A stretch of 64,000 nucleotides of DNA. It comes from Austropuccinia psidii. Its lineage: Eukaryota; Basidiomycota; Pucciniomycetes; Pucciniales; Sphaerophragmiaceae. Made by a program: the position numbers and the translations under genes. How positions within the stretch are numbered: the first letter of the stretch is position 1; the number at the start of each line of letters is the position of its first letter. Below are positions 61,676 through 64,000 of this stretch, one piece after another. The stretch is from assembly GCA_023105745.1 (NCBI GenBank), contig JALGQZ010000011.1, forward strand, positions 35,034,594-35,098,593, read 5' to 3'. The notes under the pieces are model-generated. The model was not told the origin of the DNA. It ran no database searches and was given only the letters and a program-made list of their open reading frames with translations.

Positions 61676-63703
61676 ATGCCTCCAACCAGATCAGGAGCCA
61701 GCTATAAGCCCTTAAGCAGCTCCCAGAAAGGTCATAGACGTGATTATGGCAGAAGCCAATCAGTCACAGAAGGACAAGGGTCAGTAAAAGACTTCCACAC
61801 CAATAAATTGTCCAATTCTGAAGCTGATGACACTATTTTACCTTCAAACCAAGCTGACACTGCCACAAGAAGCCTCAGTAGACATTTAAAAAGCCAGCCA
61901 GAAGGCCTACAACAATGCACTGCAGCACAAAGAGTACCAGATCCTTGCAGATCTGTGGAAAAACTGCATGAACTAATACCTGACGGTAAGAAAATTCCTG
62001 GGTCATCCCAACACTTGCAAGTTACTCAATGGATGGCATCCATTGATGGAAAAGAAGAATATGATGCTTTTAACAGCAGAATGGAGGAAAAACAACCCTC
62101 CACCACCAAAGAAAGTGCCAAGACCAGCCCCAGTGGCCAGAAGCAGCAATTCCAATGTGAAAAAGCAACCACAAGCTCAAAACAAGGGCAAAGGGAAGGC
62201 ACCAGCCCCAAATCCTTACAGCCAGGGATACAGGATTCCAAAGATTCAGAAGGATGCCATGGAAAATGTATTTCAGATGGTCAGAACCATGATGGAATTA
62301 CAGAAGAAGGAGGAAGCCAGATTAAGAATCCAGAAATGATTCCTGACATATTTGATTCCATCCCAGAGTTGTATGAAGCTATAAATGACATGAAAAAACA
62401 TCTTTCTGATAAAAATTGAACCATTAGTAACAACATTAAAACAAACAGCTTGAGTCTGTGCCAAATTAATGAAACACTTATGTGTTTTGAAAAAGTTTCA
62501 AGAAAAATTAAAGCTTCCAATAATGATAATTCTATTGGCAATAAAATAAATGACCAATCTGCCATTATTAAAGAGTTAACAGACAAATATTCTAATTTCA
62601 ATATTGACAACATAATTGAAACAAGAATTAAACAAGCCATAAATATTACCAAGACAGATAACAAGAAAGTCCTTGATGACATTTCAAATTTGTTTACTGA
62701 AGTAAAGACATATACCATTTCCTTGAAAAAGTGTTTTGATGCTTCACAAGAAGAAGTATCAAAATTATCAATGAAATTTAATCAAGTCACTGCTGATAAT
62801 ACAAGACAGACAGAGTTATGGCAAGAACTGACACATAAAGAAGACATGTATAAAGCTTAAGTAATAAACTTAATACAAGCCTTCCAACATGAATACAGGA
62901 ATTCCCAAAGGTGTAACAACAGTAAAATGAATGATATTGAACAAATACTGAACACCTTACCAAGAATGTCTACACCTCTGAATCAAAATGAGGGCACAAT
63001 AATCCCAAATCCACAAGTATTGTATCCTGATAATTCACAGTTAAAAAATGAATTATCCACTTCTTTTCATAACTTGGAACCATCAATGGGCCAAGCAATT
63101 TTGAAAGAAGTACCAAAACTTAAAGAATGGCCTCACTTCAGTGGTGAAGGAGAATATGACCATATGGAATTAATCAGAGGAATTGAAATGATTAAAGAAG
63201 ATTTTTAATTACCAGACAGATAGGTAACAGCAAGATTTAATACCTTGTTTACCAGATCAGCTCACAGATGGTATATCAAATTAAGACAAGCACATGGACA
63301 CCAAAGTTGGACTTGGTGGAAAACCCAAATTAGAAAAAATGGGCCAATGATTCTTGGAGATTTAAAGTGGAGACGGCCTTTGAATCTGCCAAATTTAATG
63401 CTGATAAAGACAAAGCTTTACCATGGTTTTGCCAACAAAAAGACAGACTAACAGTATTATACCCCAACATGTCATAATTTATGATCCACAGAAAGATTCT
63501 GAGACAATGTGAAGGTGACTTAGAGCATGCTTTCAAAAGCAGGACTACTGAACAATCTTCAGCAGAGGATATTATCAATATATTAAAAGAAGTAACCACC
63601 AGAACCAAAATTGGTTCTAGTAGGATGAATCTCAAAACAAGGTCTAATACACCTTGGAAAGATTCTGTGGACAAAAACCCCAAAGAAAATTCTAATAATA
63701 GGG
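61676..63703 (+). pseudogene. Element C Gag, frameshifted and truncated
   Basis: ATG at 61676 starts a hydrophilic, Ser/Gln-rich N-terminus (MPPTRSGASYK). The frame proper shifts by about 62050 to 62043-62339, which holds Lys/Pro-rich sequence and PYSQGYRIPKIQKDAMENVF. Coiled-coil helices follow at 62450-62860 and 62927-63208, ending WPHFSGEGEYDHMELI. The capsid-like FTRSAHRWYIKLRQ and SWTWWK come next (63245-63340), and ILRQCEGDLEHAF with SSAEDIINIL in 63481-63703. At least four stops or shifts occur. The zinc knuckle is missing because the element is cut just before it. Confidence 0.8.
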
Positions 63704-63705
63704 GG

Positions 63706-64000
63706 TGTCAAAGTTACCAAATCCCACACTCAAAATCCCGAGTTTTTTTTGCCAAAATCCCGCATTAATTTTTTGGGATTTTAGAAATCCCACACCTCAA
63801 GAGGTGAGGTATTTTGGGGTACAAAAACACAGGTTTTTTGGTACCAAATACCATGTTTAAATACCAAAATCCCACCTTTAGCTTCCCATAAAGGCACATT
63901 TTTCAAACACACAACTCAGTAAGGGCATGTTAAATTGCATAAAAATTTCCTTCTCTTGCATAAAATCTAAATACGCTCATCATTTATTAAGTTATTTGAT
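63706..64000 (+). other. Start of an unidentified insertion in element C gag
   Basis: Homology to B-type Gag stops at about 63703, just before the expected zinc knuckle. The new sequence starts TGTCAAAGTTACC after GGGGG and is full of AAATCCC(A/G)C, GGTACCAAATACC and short palindromes such as CACCTCAAGAGGTG. A TG start fits an LTR, but the other end lies outside the window, so the type is open. Confidence 0.35.

Larger units (their letters stand above)
59383..63705 (+). mobile_element. Ty3/gypsy retroelement C (plus strand), truncated
   Basis: A complete 5' LTR, primer-binding region and most of a gag are present; the rest is removed at 63706 by other sequence. C lies in B2 gag in the opposite orientation. 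Its Gag shares the YSQGYRIPK, FTRSAHRWY, SWTWWK and WPHFSGEGEYDH motifs with B1/B2, so it is a related subfamily. The left flank is CCCAG (59378-59382); its partner would lie outside the window. Confidence 0.82.

Noticed and set aside
1..64000. CRISPR array, operon or bacterial features
   Set aside because: Repeats are LTRs, foldbacks or simple repeats. Introns, a tRNA intron and chromodomain retroelements show a eukaryotic nuclear genome.

Overview
The window is a piece of an AT-rich, transposon-dense eukaryotic genome, most likely a basidiomycete. A rust fungus (Pucciniales) is my best guess, from inference rather than proof. Reasons: a split nuclear gene with five small introns of 71-84 bp, a nuclear-type tRNA-Glu with an intron, and Ty3/gypsy elements with C-terminal chromodomains and very long LTRs. 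The only convincing single-copy genes sit in a small island richer in G+C: an omega-amidase gene (human NIT2 / yeast NIT3 type, minus strand, six exons, 29290-30799) and a tRNA-Glu(CTC) gene (30993-31074, minus strand).

Left part (1-25.4 kb). A partial LTR (1-1544) carries a foldback element of about 730 bp. From 3641 to 25377 lies a minus-strand Ty3/gypsy element, here called B1, with a degenerate 5-bp target duplication (CCATG/CCATA). Inside its integrase region a plus-strand chromovirus of 11.85 kb, element A (6025-17875), has inserted with duplication GAGTT/GTGTT. Inside the gag of A sits a 2.18 kb solo LTR (8459-10637) with a perfect CCCCA duplication. This gives a three-level nest.

Middle (25.4-52 kb). 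Apart from the gene island this is AT-rich sequence with LTR relics: an LTR end near 27.5 kb, two LTR-plus-leader copies (33060-34828 and 46043-47979), a solo LTR (35330-37516, duplication GTTAT) that is a near-identical inverted partner of the one at 8459-10637, and a solo LTR at 50133-51960 (duplication TATAC). The 8.5 kb from 37.5 to 46.0 kb has no gene that I can support.

Right part (52-64 kb). A better preserved minus-strand sister of B1 (B2, 52021-59382) shows gag, protease, reverse transcriptase, RNase H, integrase and chromodomain. It is cut in its gag by a plus-strand element C (LTR 59383-61202, gag 61676-63703). C is itself cut at about 63706 by unidentified sequence that runs off the window.

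All retroelement reading frames carry stops, frameshifts or lost catalytic residues, so they are annotated as pseudogenes. The LTRs of B1, B2, C and the solo copies share the terminal signature TGTGAGCC...CCTTACA and probably form one long-LTR lineage. Element A is a separate chromovirus lineage with TGTCAC...GTGACA ends.
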